Assembly: GCA_024690865.1 (NCBI GenBank)
Contig: JAILON010000089.1
Location: 1 to 64,000 of the forward strand
DNA length: 64,000 bases
Direction: 5' to 3'
Source of the DNA: Treponema sp.
Lineage (GTDB): Bacteria; Spirochaetota; Spirochaetia; Treponematales; Treponemataceae
Shown here: piece by piece, positions 8,317-16,705 of the stretch
Layout of the letters: each line of letters starts with the position of its first letter
Position numbering within the stretch: position 1 is the stretch's first letter
Translations under genes and position numbers: made by a program
The notes under the pieces: model-generated
Databases searched by the model: none
What the model was told of the DNA's origin: nothing
What the model saw: the letters and a program-made list of their open reading frames with translations, nothing else

Positions 8317-8484
8317 TGCTACAAGGCTTGTAGAAGAATGTTGCAAAGCTTGTACAAGAATGTTGCAAGGCTTGTACAAGAGTGTTGCAAGGCTTGTAGA
8401 AGAATGTTGCAAAGCTTGTGCAAGAATGTTGCAAGGCTTGTACAAGAATGTTGCAAAGCTTATACAAGAATGCTGTAAGGCTTA
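8317..8484. repeat. 22-bp tandem array, 7 full copies
   Basis: Seven units of 22 bp start at 8317, 8339, 8361, 8383, 8405, 8427 and 8449, with a decayed eighth at 8471. The consensus is TGTTGCAAGGCTTGTACAAGaa. It contains the palindromes TTGCAA and CTTGTACAAG, the latter perfect in units 2, 3 and 6. The period is not a multiple of three, so it is non-coding. The units are contiguous without spacers, so it is not CRISPR. It lies between the antiporter stop and the second HD-GYP gene. Confidence 0.92.
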
Positions 8485-8530
8485 CGCCCACGACGCTACG
8501 CACCTGCTGGCGTCGTGTGTCGTAAGCCTT
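8477..8530. terminator. long imperfect hairpin at the end of the 22-bp array
   Basis: Outer arms AAGGCTTACG (8477-8486) and CGTAAGCCTT (8521-8530) enclose inner arms CACGACGC (8489-8496) and GCGTCGTG (8510-8517). No long T run follows, so termination is possible but not certain. Confidence 0.55.
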
Positions 8531-8576
8531 GCACGTGAAAGTAATAAAGTAATAAAGTACAGAGAGGGAACATTGC

Positions 8577-10811
8577 ATGGCTGCTGCAAAAAGAGTGTTT
8601 GAGCGTATCATGCGCTATATATTTGATTCCTCAATCAATATAAAGGAACGGTCGTTCATCGTCTTTTCGATTGCGGTCCTTATCGCCCTCTTTGCGGCGG
8701 TACCCTGCGGGCTTGCCATGCACGAGCCGCCCTTGGCCACGATATCCACCCTGGTAGGAGCCCTGTTCTTTACCGCCTACGTCATCATCTCGTTCAAACG
8801 GAAGACAATCGAGCGGGCAAAGATTGCCATTTCCATAATCATTTCGTTCATCTTCCTTCCTGCCATGTTCTTTACGAACGGCGGCGTTGAAGGCGGGACC
8901 CCCATCTGGCTCCTGCTCGGAACCATCTATATCTCGCTGATTCTGGAAGGCAAGCTCAAGGTCATCATGCTGGTATGCGAGGCGTGCGTCATAACCGCAT
9001 GCTGGCTCATCGGCTATGCGTTTCCCGAGCTTGTGACCGGCTATTCCCGGCGGGGCAACTACTTTGACAGCCTGGCGGCCCTGTTCATCGTCAGCGGCAT
9101 CATCTATACGATTATCTCCTTCCAGAACAGCCTGTACCGCAAGGAAGAGGAGCGCAAGAACGTGCAGCGGCTCTTCTCCCAGACTGCGACCGCCCTGGCG
9201 AACGCGATTGACGCGAAGGACAAGTACACGCACGGACACTCGTCCCGGGTCGCGGAATACTCAAAGAAAATTGCGGAGCTTGCCGGGAAGAGCCCGGAGG
9301 AATGTGACGAGATTTACTATGTCGCCCTCCTGCACGACGTGGGGAAGATCGGCGTCCCGGAGAAGATAATCAACAAGGAGGGCCGCCTGTCGCCCGAGGA
9401 GCTTGAATGCATCAAACAGCACCCGGCAATGGGGGCGCAGATCCTGAAGAGCATCACGGAATATCCCCGCCTGAGCGTTGGGGCGCATTTCCATCACGAG
9501 CGCTATGACGGCAAAGGCTATCCCGAGCGGCTCAAAGGCAGCGACATTCCAGAAGTTGCGCGGATAATCTCCGTCGCGGACTCATACGATGCCATGGCGT
9601 CCAAGCGGAGCTACCGGGATCCCCTGCCGCAGGACAAGGTCCGCGAGCAGTTGATAGAAGGATCGGGGACGCAGTTTGACCCGAAATTTGCCAACATCAT
9701 GCTCCACCTCATCGACCTGGATACGGACTACAGCATGAAGGAACGGAAAGACATACAGGAGCTTTCCGGCAGGAACGAGATGCTCGTGGAGGAACACCGG
9801 GAGGAGGTTTCCGAAGGCATCCTGCTTTCTTCGTGTTTGACGTGCATCGATATGAAGGTGTCGGCCGGAAAATCATCGGCCCGCACGCCGCGGGCATCCA
9901 TTGTCCTCTTTGACTCGCTGGACGGCCTTTTCCATGCCGACGAGCAGGGAAAGAAGGAACTGGTCTATTACGAATACTGCGAGATCCTGTTTGACGGGCA
10001 GTGCGTCAACGCCGGGGCGCGGAAAGTTGAGTCTCGCCCATGCGAAGAGAAAGGCCCTTCCCTGTCCGCGGGGGAATACCGTATAGAGGCTGTCAGGGTA
10101 AAGGATCATGCGCGAGTCAGGATATTTGGCGCGGACGGCGCACGGGAATATATTCTTGCCCTGCCGGATAGCTCGCGCTATGTGTACGTGGGCCTTACCG
10201 GGGCGCACTGCTGCATTAGCGATGTGAAAGTGGACAGGTCCGGGATACAGACCGGGGAAGACGCTATCCCGCGCATCGCCCCGAAAATCAGCTACATCAA
10301 CGAAGCTGCCGGGGATGTCCCGAACGTTCAGGTTGACGGCTACCGCACGGAATCAACGAAGGGGATCCCGGTGCGGGACGGCACGACGATTTCGTTCCAC
10401 AGCAAGAGCCTGCCCACGGCGCGGCTCGTCTGGCATTGCCCCTCGTATGTCGTTTTTACGTCCGACGATGGAACCGTGGGTGGCGGGAATTACAAGGAAT
10501 TTTCGCTCGTGCGGCTTGACGGCGAGAACTGGGAGTCCGGCGACGCTGCGGAGAACGAGCTTCTGGTGGACAGGCAGGACTTCAACGGCTGGGACGCATG
10601 GAAGCGCTTTAACAAGGAAGGCTTTGACAGTTACATCTCGTTCAGCAGGGAAGGGAATACCGTCATTTCCCAAACCAAGAACGCCGGCATCTCCATCAGG
10701 AACATCACCAAGATAAAGGTGAGGGCAGATGAGGTTTACGTGGCCCTCTCTGGCGACCAGTGCGCCCTCACCGGCATCAAAATCACGCAGATGGGAAGCA
10801 CCCAGACATGA
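8577..10811 (+). CDS. membrane HD-GYP phosphodiesterase with duplicated C-terminal domain
   Basis: 744 aa; AGAGAGGGAA precedes the ATG. Residues ~20-190 contain about six hydrophobic segments, a membrane sensor. An HD-GYP domain spans ~200-400 with HGHSSRVAEYS, HDVGKIGVPEKI (near 253) and a canonical HHERYDGKGYP (near 307), so c-di-GMP hydrolysis is expected. A short coiled region (~400-420) leads to two related beta-rich domains, ~425-555 and ~585-740. Their ends align (VYVGLTGAHCCISDVKV and VYVALSGDQCALTGIKI), indicating an internal duplication. I do not recognise these domains. The architecture suggests a membrane-sensed c-di-GMP enzyme whose cytoplasmic tail binds a ligand or partner. Confidence 0.88.
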   Translation: MAAAKRVFERIMRYIFDSSINIKERSFIVFSIAVLIALFAAVPCGLAMHEPPLATISTLVGALFFTAYVIISFKRKTIERAKIAISIIISFIFLPAMFFTNGGVEGGTPIWLLLGTIYISLILEGKLKVIMLVCEACVITACWLIGYAFPELVTGYSRRGNYFDSLAALFIVSGIIYTIISFQNSLYRKEEERKNVQRLFSQTATALANAIDAKDKYTHGHSSRVAEYSKKIAELAGKSPEECDEIYYVALLHDVGKIGVPEKIINKEGRLSPEELECIKQHPAMGAQILKSITEYPRLSVGAHFHHERYDGKGYPERLKGSDIPEVARIISVADSYDAMASKRSYRDPLPQDKVREQLIEGSGTQFDPKFANIMLHLIDLDTDYSMKERKDIQELSGRNEMLVEEHREEVSEGILLSSCLTCIDMKVSAGKSSARTPRASIVLFDSLDGLFHADEQGKKELVYYEYCEILFDGQCVNAGARKVESRPCEEKGPSLSAGEYRIEAVRVKDHARVRIFGADGAREYILALPDSSRYVYVGLTGAHCCISDVKVDRSGIQTGEDAIPRIAPKISYINEAAGDVPNVQVDGYRTESTKGIPVRDGTTISFHSKSLPTARLVWHCPSYVVFTSDDGTVGGGNYKEFSLVRLDGENWESGDAAENELLVDRQDFNGWDAWKRFNKEGFDSYISFSREGNTVISQTKNAGISIRNITKIKVRADEVYVALSGDQCALTGIKITQMGSTQT

Positions 10812-10907
10812 TGAGCCTGGTGTGCTACGCGTTCGTTTGACGACGGACTCGGTTCTGTAGTGGGCGCGAACGGTACGGCTTACGACTCGCACGGGGCGCG
10901 AATCAAT

Positions 10908-11264
10908 CTACCCGAACGTTGCCCGGATGCTGTCCGTCGCTTCCTCCGCGTCCTCGATGGTTTCCTTGAGGCCAAGGAAGTAGCCGCCCAGCCGGGATTC
11001 CGCCTGCTCGCAGCCGGTAAAGCTGATGTGCCAGGGCTCGTGTGCTTCGGTCAGGCAGTCATAGAGTGCGTCGAGGTTCCTGCCGTAGTAGTCCGGCAGG
11101 GGAAGGTTTTGGGCAAGCTTGTTGTGCAGGGCTTCCTTGTCATGTACGTCCGAGAGGTCAATCGTGTAGTATTCCGCGCCGTCTGGGCTGCCCGGGTCGT
11201 CCGCGCTGTCCTGTCCCTGTGTTTCTTCACTGAACATATTCGGTTCTTTCCCTTTCCCGCTCAT
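10908..11264 (-). CDS. barstar-family ribonuclease inhibitor
   Basis: 118 aa. After an acidic N-terminal extension of ~30 residues, the barstar fold is evident: YYTIDLSDVHDKEALHNKL, then LPLPDYYGRNLDALYDCLTE. The latter is the barnase-contacting helix; Asp65 and Asp69 correspond to barstar Asp35 and Asp39. Its start overlaps the barnase-like stop by 4 nt (ATGA), so inhibitor and enzyme are made from one transcript. It should protect the producer's cytoplasm from the upstream ribonuclease. It is about 28 residues longer than classic barstar because of the acidic leader. Confidence 0.93.
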   Translation of the reverse strand: MSGKGKEPNMFSEETQGQDSADDPGSPDGAEYYTIDLSDVHDKEALHNKLAQNLPLPDYYGRNLDALYDCLTEAHEPWHISFTGCEQAESRLGGYFLGLKETIEDAEEATDSIRATFG

Positions 11265-12067
11265 TCGCGTCCATATAGTAGCTCGAATGTCTCGTAGTGG
11301 TCGCCGGTGTAGTAGACGAGGCCGTCATTGGAGAACACGATTCTCTTTGCCCCGCGGGACTTCTTGCCCATCGTGCCGATGTCGCACTCGGTGTAGGTCC
11401 GGCCCTTCTTTTTGGGCAGCAGGCCCTCCCGGTTGCCGAATCGGTCGCCGCCGATGCTCTTGCCGGGGGCGGCATCGTCCACGCTGCCGAACGTGTCGCC
11501 CCAGCCCAGCTCCTTTGCTTCCGCCTTGGTAATGAAGTTATCCGGCAGGTGGCCGTAGGTGTGGATGTAGAGGGCGACATCGTCCTTGCTCGTATACCGG
11601 CCGTCCTCGGGCAGGGTAGGTGCGGGGGCACTGCTTGCGGGGCTGCTGGCTGTCGTCCCTGTGGCGGCTTGTAGCGTCCCTATGTCTGCCTGCGCCGTCC
11701 CGGTGTCGGTCTGTGGCGTGGAGGGGCTGCCGGCTGCCGTAGCATGACTGTCGATTGTTGCGGCTTCTTGTTCGGGGGCTGGCGGACTTGCGGTTTGTTC
11801 CGGGCTGTCGCTGTCGGACAGTATGGTGGCGGACGGACTGCTTGTGGCCGCTGATTCTGATTCTGCTGTCGCTACAGGCTCGTTCTCCTCGATGACCGTG
11901 ACCGCATTGCTTGCGGCCTGACCTGCCGTTCCTCCGTCAGCTCCGGCTCCCCGCGTCCATTTCCTGAACGCGACGATGGCGAGCAGGACCAGGCAGATTA
12001 TGGAAAGAATCTTCCTCGTCTTGTTCCAGTCCTTGCCGCCCTTCTTGTCTGTCGCCTTACGCTCCAT
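11261..12067 (-). CDS. membrane-anchored or secreted barnase-like guanyl-preferring ribonuclease
   Basis: 268 aa. A basic N-terminus and one hydrophobic segment (ILSIICLVLLAIVAF, 20-34) form a signal anchor. Residues ~45-155 are a Ser/Thr/Ala/Pro-rich linker. Residues 156-268 are a complete barnase domain: YGHLPDNFITKAEAKELGW, PGKSIGGDRFGNREGLLP, and the catalytic residues Glu227 (TECDI), Arg238, Arg242 and His257 (GDHYETF), corresponding to barnase Glu73, Arg83, Arg87 and His102. It would cleave RNA outside the cytoplasm or in competitors. Its ATG overlaps the pepF stop by 11 nt and the barstar gene follows directly. The long linker with an N-terminal anchor suggests surface display, which is inference. 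Confidence 0.93.
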   Translation of the reverse strand: MERKATDKKGGKDWNKTRKILSIICLVLLAIVAFRKWTRGAGADGGTAGQAASNAVTVIEENEPVATAESESAATSSPSATILSDSDSPEQTASPPAPEQEAATIDSHATAAGSPSTPQTDTGTAQADIGTLQAATGTTASSPASSAPAPTLPEDGRYTSKDDVALYIHTYGHLPDNFITKAEAKELGWGDTFGSVDDAAPGKSIGGDRFGNREGLLPKKKGRTYTECDIGTMGKKSRGAKRIVFSNDGLVYYTGDHYETFELLYGRE

Positions 12068-13964
12068 AGGCCCTCACCAGCGTCTCCACTTCCTCGGCGT
12101 ATACGTCTATGCCGCTCTTCCAAAAGGCCTTGTCACGGATGTCGAATCCCGCCTTGGCGCACAAGTCCTCGCAGGACATGTTGCCCGTGTCGGCAAGGAG
12201 CCGCTCGTAGCTTTCAGTGAACGCCTTCCCTTCCTTTCGGAAGCTGGCGTAGAGGGCTGCGGCGAAGAGCTGGCCGAACGCGTAGGGGAAGTTGTAGAAG
12301 TCCAGCTCCGTGCTGTAGTAGTGGCACTTGAGCGCCCACATGTATTCGTGCCGCTCGTCATCAAGGCCGGACCCGTAGCTTTTCTCCTGTGCCTCCGCCA
12401 TCAGGCGGCAGAAGTCGTCCGCGCCCAGCTCGCCTTTCTCCCGCGCCTCGAACACGGACTTCTCGAAGTAGAATCTGCTCAGGATGTCCACGAGGACCTG
12501 CGCCACGTCCTGCAGGTCAAGCTCGATGATGCGGCACTTGTCCGCCTCGGATGCGGTCGCAATCATGTCCTGCTTGACCAAGGTCTCCGCAAAGGTGGAG
12601 GCGGTCTCGGCGAGGGTCATGGGGTAGTCAAAGAAGAGGGGGCTTTTCCCCTTCATGCAGTGGAAGTGGAATGCGTGCCCCAGCTCGTGCGCCATCGTGA
12701 TGATGTCCGGGAACTTGCCGCTGAAGTTGCAGAGGATGCGGCTCTGGTGGCCTTTGGCGAAATCCTCGTCGTATGCCCCGCCGACCTTTCCGGGGCGGAT
12801 TTTGGCATCGACCCAGCCGGAGGAGAACGCCATGCGGGCAAAGTCCCCCATGTTCTTGGAGAAGGAGTCGTATTCCTGTATGACGTAGTCCTTTGCTTCG
12901 TCGAAGGTCCATTCCTTCTCGAACAAGGACTGGCCGCCTGTCCCTTCAGAGCCGCCCACCCCTTCAGAGCTGCCCGCTTTTTCGCCGCCGCTTTTCGCCG
13001 TCCGAGGGGCGGGCAGGGGAGCGAAGAGGTCGTAGAAGGCCAGCCCCCTCCCGTCCGTTCCTGCCCGGTCGCTCGCGGTCTGCCCGCTTTTGCGGAGTAT
13101 GGCTGCCTTGGTCTTGAAGTAGTTCCGCCAGACCGGCAGGGAGTCCTCGATTGCTCCGATGAGGGCGTCCAGGCTTTCTTTGCTCAGGCGGGAGGAGCTG
13201 AGCGCCCTGTCCAATGCGCTTTTCCAGTTGCGGCGGCCGTTCAGCATGACGGTCTCGCCCTTCAGGTTGTTCAGGCAGGCGGCGAGGGCGACGCGGTTGG
13301 ATCGCAGCAGCTCAAGTTCTTTTGCGTAGGCTTCCTTGCGCTCGTCCTTGTCCGCGCTGGAGGCAAGGCCCCGCAGCTCGTTGAACGTCCGCCCCTTCTC
13401 GTCCTGCAGGGTGCTGATTATCTGCTCCTGCAGGCGGCTCCAGGCCTCGCCGCCGGTCTTCTGCATGTCGGACGCGAGCTTTTCTTCCGCCGCGGACATC
13501 TGGTGGGCGCTGTCGTCCATCATCTCCGAGAGGATGTACTCGTAGTCCTTGTACTCCGGGAAGCGGGCGTAGAAGTCGTCCATGTATTTTTTGTGGGAGA
13601 CCAGGACGAGCGAGAGCTTCCGCTGGTATACGAGCAGGCTGTTCACAAGGTCGGTCGTCTCGTTCAGGCGGTTCAGCTTCGCGGGGTCCGTCGTGTCCGT
13701 GGAATAGGAGACGTATGCGTACTTGCAGAGCGTCCCGCTCATCGCGGCGCAGTTCTCGTATTCCTTCAGGAAGGGGGCAAGCCATGCCGCGAAGTCAAAG
13801 TTCTCGTTGCCCTGCTTGGTGAATTTGTCCGCGCTCTCCAAAAGGGAGGCGATGTTGCCTATCCGCTCCTTGCAGGAGGCAAGATATGCCGTATATTCGT
13901 CGCTGCCGGACTGGCCGAAGATGCCGTCCAGCTTCCATGTCGGGATGTTGTCTGATGTGTTCAT
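12057..13964 (-). CDS. pepF: oligoendopeptidase F (M3B metallopeptidase)
   Basis: 635 aa, usual length for M3B peptidases. The zinc site HELGHAFHFH lies near residue 425 and is followed by YPMTLAETASTFAETL, which contains the third ligand Glu. The N-terminal helical region (LESADKFTKQGNENFDFAAW) fits the family. A Gly/Ser/Glu-rich insert occurs at ~315-350. The enzyme hydrolyses short peptides in the cytoplasm. It is the first gene of an overlapping operon with barnase and barstar. The promoter CTGACA-17-TATAGT ends 6 nt before the ATG, suggesting a leaderless message. Confidence 0.93.
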   Translation of the reverse strand: MNTSDNIPTWKLDGIFGQSGSDEYTAYLASCKERIGNIASLLESADKFTKQGNENFDFAAWLAPFLKEYENCAAMSGTLCKYAYVSYSTDTTDPAKLNRLNETTDLVNSLLVYQRKLSLVLVSHKKYMDDFYARFPEYKDYEYILSEMMDDSAHQMSAAEEKLASDMQKTGGEAWSRLQEQIISTLQDEKGRTFNELRGLASSADKDERKEAYAKELELLRSNRVALAACLNNLKGETVMLNGRRNWKSALDRALSSSRLSKESLDALIGAIEDSLPVWRNYFKTKAAILRKSGQTASDRAGTDGRGLAFYDLFAPLPAPRTAKSGGEKAGSSEGVGGSEGTGGQSLFEKEWTFDEAKDYVIQEYDSFSKNMGDFARMAFSSGWVDAKIRPGKVGGAYDEDFAKGHQSRILCNFSGKFPDIITMAHELGHAFHFHCMKGKSPLFFDYPMTLAETASTFAETLVKQDMIATASEADKCRIIELDLQDVAQVLVDILSRFYFEKSVFEAREKGELGADDFCRLMAEAQEKSYGSGLDDERHEYMWALKCHYYSTELDFYNFPYAFGQLFAAALYASFRKEGKAFTESYERLLADTGNMSCEDLCAKAGFDIRDKAFWKSGIDVYAEEVETLVRAYGA

Positions 13965-13970
13965 GCCCCT

Positions 13971-13999
13971 ACTATACCAGATAGGAGGGAATGTGTCAG
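13971..13999 (-). promoter_or_regulatory. promoter of the pepF-barnase-barstar operon
   Basis: On the minus strand CTGACA (13999-13994), a 17-bp spacer, and TATAGT (13976-13971) end 6 nt before the pepF ATG at 13964. Transcription would begin at or next to the A of ATG. Confidence 0.7.
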
Positions 14000-14105
14000 T
14001 ATGGGCTTGTCGGTTCAGCCCTCTCCGTATTATACTTATTGTAAGGGGACGCTTGCGGATTCAGGCGGCTTGCCTCCGATTTCTCACGAATGAAGGAGGC
14101 TGTCT

Positions 14106-14183
14106 ATGACGGATTACGAAAGAGTTATGCTTGCCATAGCTATTGTCGGACTTGTGATAGACCTGCTCACCTTCCTGAAATAG
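14106..14183 (+). CDS. 25-aa holin-like toxin peptide (Hol_Tox-like)
   Basis: The peptide begins MTDYERVMLAIAIVGLVID and ends LLTFLK. A strong Shine-Dalgarno (AAGGAGG at 14093-14099) precedes the ATG and a terminator follows at 14204. Its sequence matches the pattern of the putative holin-like toxin family of Firmicutes: a short polar start M-T-x-Y-E, a single hydrophobic helix with an L-M/L-x-I core, and a Lys at the end. Such peptides are usually toxins of type I toxin-antitoxin systems controlled by an antisense RNA. No antisense promoter was confirmed here. The length, ribosome site and own terminator support a real gene; toxicity is inference. Confidence 0.72.
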   Translation: MTDYERVMLAIAIVGLVIDLLTFLK

Positions 14184-14203
14184 TTTAAGGAAAGAAGCTC
14201 AAA

Positions 14204-14242
14204 AAAAGCCCGCCCCATAGCTTCCAACTCTGGGCGGGTTTT
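14204..14242 (+). terminator. terminator of the small toxin-like gene
   Basis: CCCGCCC and GGGCGGG arms (7 bp plus A/T flanks) enclose a ~15-nt loop and are followed by TTTT. It ends a short transcript carrying only the 25-aa peptide. Confidence 0.8.
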
Positions 14243-14327
14243 AATACTTGCTTACGGAGGCGGTCGCTTGTCGCAAGCGTCCCCATATCTTCTAATATAT
14301 TATATTTTCTTCATAAAATCAAGCTTC

Positions 14328-15362
14328 CTACTCGTACTTTGCCGGATACACGCCGTTTTTGATGATGATGCCATAGAGCAGCAGTGCCAGACTCGTGTCC
14401 TCCAGAAGTGCGCCGCCAGAGCGTATGTCCATGTCCACCGCCGCTATGAGCGACAGGATCGAGGCGGCCGCTCCCGGTCCCCAAATCCGTGCGGCTCCCG
14501 CGTACTGGGTCCGCTTCTTTTTGCTTGCGAATCCTGCGGCCCGCAGCTGGCTTTCGGCAGGCTCGCCTTGGCCGGCGTGCAGTGCCTGCCATGTCCTGAG
14601 CTGCCTGAAGCAGTAGGCAAGTCCTGCCAGCAGTGCCGTTCCTGACGAATCCCGCGACAGGCGGATTTTTTGCAGTATCGCCATCGAGCCTTCCAGACGT
14701 TCCTTGGGGGAAGCAGACGGATTGGCCATGGCAGCGAAGAGGGTAAAGGCGTTTTCTTCCCTGTTGTGGGAAAGCATCTTGTCCACGTCTTCCGTAGTGA
14801 CCTGATGCCCCGCTTCAAAACAGTAGAAGAAACGGGAACATTCGGATTTCAAGGCCTCGGTGTTGTTTTCCACCATGTCCAGAATCTGTTCCACGGCCTC
14901 CATGTCTATCTGGAAACCGTTCTTTTGGAAATAGCGAACCAGCCACTGCGGCTTCTGGTTGTCGAACATCTCCCAGAATACCTTTTTGCGTGATGGGGGA
15001 AAAAGGTTCTCTAGGGATTTTTCAACGGAGTTTTCATCGGATTCCAGAATAAGGGTATTGGGGCTGTCCTGCGAACCCCTGATATAGGAAGATATGAGTG
15101 CTATGTCGTCCTTGCCTTTGATCAATTCGGCATTTTTAAGGACGACAAAAAGGGCAGAAGAAAAGAGGCTTACGTTTTCCAGCTGGGAAATCACGTCCAT
15201 GAGCCGCGTTTCGCCAGCGTAATAGCGGTAAAAATCTACCGCACCATTCTTTTTCTCGGAGGCAGCTTTCAGGTTGTCTACGGCATCATTCTTGTCGCCG
15301 TTCTCCGGGCCGGTGAACAGGTATACTTCCGATTCGACCGGCACCGCCTTTGCTGCGGACAT
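14328..15362 (-). CDS. holA: DNA polymerase III delta subunit
   Basis: 344 aa. HolA opens the sliding clamp within the clamp loader. The sequence shows the family pattern: EVYLFTGPENGDK near the start, a helical DVISQLENVSLFSSALFVVLKNAELI segment, LESDENSVEKSLENLFPPS, and FQIDMEAVEQILDMVENNTEALKSEC, matching the delta-subunit core I-N-x-L. The C-terminal helical domain (~215-344) also fits. The start follows AGGAG. It lies 8 nt after the HPr gene and is probably transcribed with it. Confidence 0.85.
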   Translation of the reverse strand: MSAAKAVPVESEVYLFTGPENGDKNDAVDNLKAASEKKNGAVDFYRYYAGETRLMDVISQLENVSLFSSALFVVLKNAELIKGKDDIALISSYIRGSQDSPNTLILESDENSVEKSLENLFPPSRKKVFWEMFDNQKPQWLVRYFQKNGFQIDMEAVEQILDMVENNTEALKSECSRFFYCFEAGHQVTTEDVDKMLSHNREENAFTLFAAMANPSASPKERLEGSMAILQKIRLSRDSSGTALLAGLAYCFRQLRTWQALHAGQGEPAESQLRAAGFASKKKRTQYAGAARIWGPGAAASILSLIAAVDMDIRSGGALLEDTSLALLLYGIIIKNGVYPAKYE

Positions 15363-15370
15363 GGAACGTC

Positions 15371-15637
15371 CTACTCCTCTTCGAATTTGGACTCGAACAG
15401 CTTTTCTATGGCTTCTGCCGCATCCTTTTCGTCCGACCCTTCCACCTTCAGGGTCAACGTCGTGTTGTAGCCTGCTGCCATCGTGATTACACCCATAATC
15501 GACTTTGCATTCACCGTCGTGGTGTTCTTTTCCATTATGATCTCGGCGGAAAACTTGTTCGCCGTCTGTGCAATGAGTGCCGCTGGACGCGCGTGTATAC
15601 CAGCCCTGTTGCGAACTGTCAGAATTTTTTCAATCAC
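15371..15637 (-). CDS. ptsH: HPr phosphocarrier protein
   Basis: 88 aa with a GTG start after CTTGGAG. His15 (NRAGIHARPAAL) is the enzyme-I phosphorylation site and Ser46 (AKSIMGV) is the HPr-kinase site; both are at standard positions. No PTS enzyme I or EII gene is in the window, and spirochetes often use HPr mainly as a regulatory protein phosphorylated by HprK. It follows hprK by 42 nt, forming a regulatory pair. The acidic tail KFEEE is unremarkable. Confidence 0.96.
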   Translation of the reverse strand: MIEKILTVRNRAGIHARPAALIAQTANKFSAEIIMEKNTTTVNAKSIMGVITMAAGYNTTLTLKVEGSDEKDAAEAIEKLFESKFEEE

Positions 15638-15679
15638 TTTGAAACTCCAAGAATAAGCGTAGATTTATATGCAAACATA

Positions 15680-16669
15680 TCAGTAGAAATCCTCCCTGCT
15701 GTAGTAGGCCGTCTTGGCATCCCCGGATTCAATCCACTTGAGTATGTTCTGGTCGAATTCCTTGGCCGAAAAGTAACCCATGCTCTTCAGCCTTTCGTTC
15801 ATCGCCGCCGACTCTATAATAATCGGCAAATTTCGTCCCGGTTTTACGGGCAATTCTATAGAAGGGACGCTGACCCCAAGCAGGTCAACCTTGCTGGCAT
15901 CCGTGCCCAGCCTGTCGTAGACCTTGTTCTGGTCCCAGGCTGAAAGGGTGACGACCAGCTGGACTTCCTTCTGCTCGCGTATTGCTCCGACTCCGTAGAG
16001 CTGGGAGATGTTGATGATTCCCAGACCCCTTATCTCCATGTGGTGGCTTATGTATTTGTTCGCGCCCCGGCCTACGAGGGTGTTTCCGTTTACGCAGGAC
16101 AGCTCCACTATGTCGTCGGCGACCAGACGGTGGCCCCGTTCCACAAGTTCCAATGCAGTCTCGCTCTTTCCGACGCCGCTTTCGCCCATGATGAGGATTC
16201 CAATGCCGTAGACTTCGACGAGGACACCGTGCAGGGTCTTCTTTGGGGCGAAGACGTTGGAAAAGACGCGGAGCAGCCTGGCCGAGAATTCCGAGGAGTC
16301 GAGGCTCGTCTGCAGGACAGGACAGCCCGAATTTTCGGCGAAATAGAGGAATACCCCGTCCGGAGTAAGGCTGTGGGTAAAGACTACGCAGGGAATTTCG
16401 TATTCGAAGAATCTCTTTATGCCTTCGGTGTTGCTGTCCCTCTGCATTTTCATGAGGTAGGCATACTCGCCCCGTCCAAACAGCTGGAGCCGCTCAAAGG
16501 CGAACGCATCGTAGAATCCCGCGAGTTCCAGCCCCGGGCGGTTTATGTCAGGGACTACTATAAGTCTGGTCAAGCCGCTCCTCCCCCCTATGCAGCGCAA
16601 GTCGAGGGAGTCGTGGCCGTGCAATTTCAAGTCTAGTAAATCCAGAACTGTAAAGTCCTTCTCAGGCAT
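15680..16669 (-). CDS. hprK: HPr kinase/phosphorylase
   Basis: 329 aa. The enzyme phosphorylates and dephosphorylates Ser46 of HPr in response to energy state. Walker A GESGVGKSE is at 162-170, followed by LVERGHRLVADD, and the HprK signature around MEIRGLGIINI and LIVVPDINRPGLELAGFY is clear. The promoter TTGATT-18-TATAAT ends 6 nt before the ATG, with no Shine-Dalgarno, suggesting a leaderless mRNA. The promoter lies at the end of the upstream esterase gene. Confidence 0.96.
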   Translation of the reverse strand: MPEKDFTVLDLLDLKLHGHDSLDLRCIGGRSGLTRLIVVPDINRPGLELAGFYDAFAFERLQLFGRGEYAYLMKMQRDSNTEGIKRFFEYEIPCVVFTHSLTPDGVFLYFAENSGCPVLQTSLDSSEFSARLLRVFSNVFAPKKTLHGVLVEVYGIGILIMGESGVGKSETALELVERGHRLVADDIVELSCVNGNTLVGRGANKYISHHMEIRGLGIINISQLYGVGAIREQKEVQLVVTLSAWDQNKVYDRLGTDASKVDLLGVSVPSIELPVKPGRNLPIIIESAAMNERLKSMGYFSAKEFDQNILKWIESGDAKTAYYSREDFY

Positions 16670-16675
16670 GGTACT

Positions 16676-16705
16676 ATTATACTATATAAACGCAGTTAAA
16701 ATCAA
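16676..16705 (-). promoter_or_regulatory. hprK promoter TTGATT-18-TATAAT
   Basis: On the minus strand the -35 is 16705-16700 and the -10 is 16681-16676. The ATG at 16669 is 6 nt beyond the -10, so initiation should occur at the start codon. Confidence 0.75.

Noticed and set aside
7099-8445. 448-aa minus-strand ORF covering the antiporter and the 22-bp array
   Set aside because: Highly charged shadow of a membrane-protein gene, starting inside the tandem repeat.
8317-8484. CRISPR array
   Set aside because: Units are contiguous 22-bp copies with no unique spacers, and there are no cas genes.
11976-13955. 659-aa plus-strand ORF opposite pepF
   Set aside because: It is the mirror of a clear M3B peptidase with intact motifs; high GC leaves long antisense frames open.
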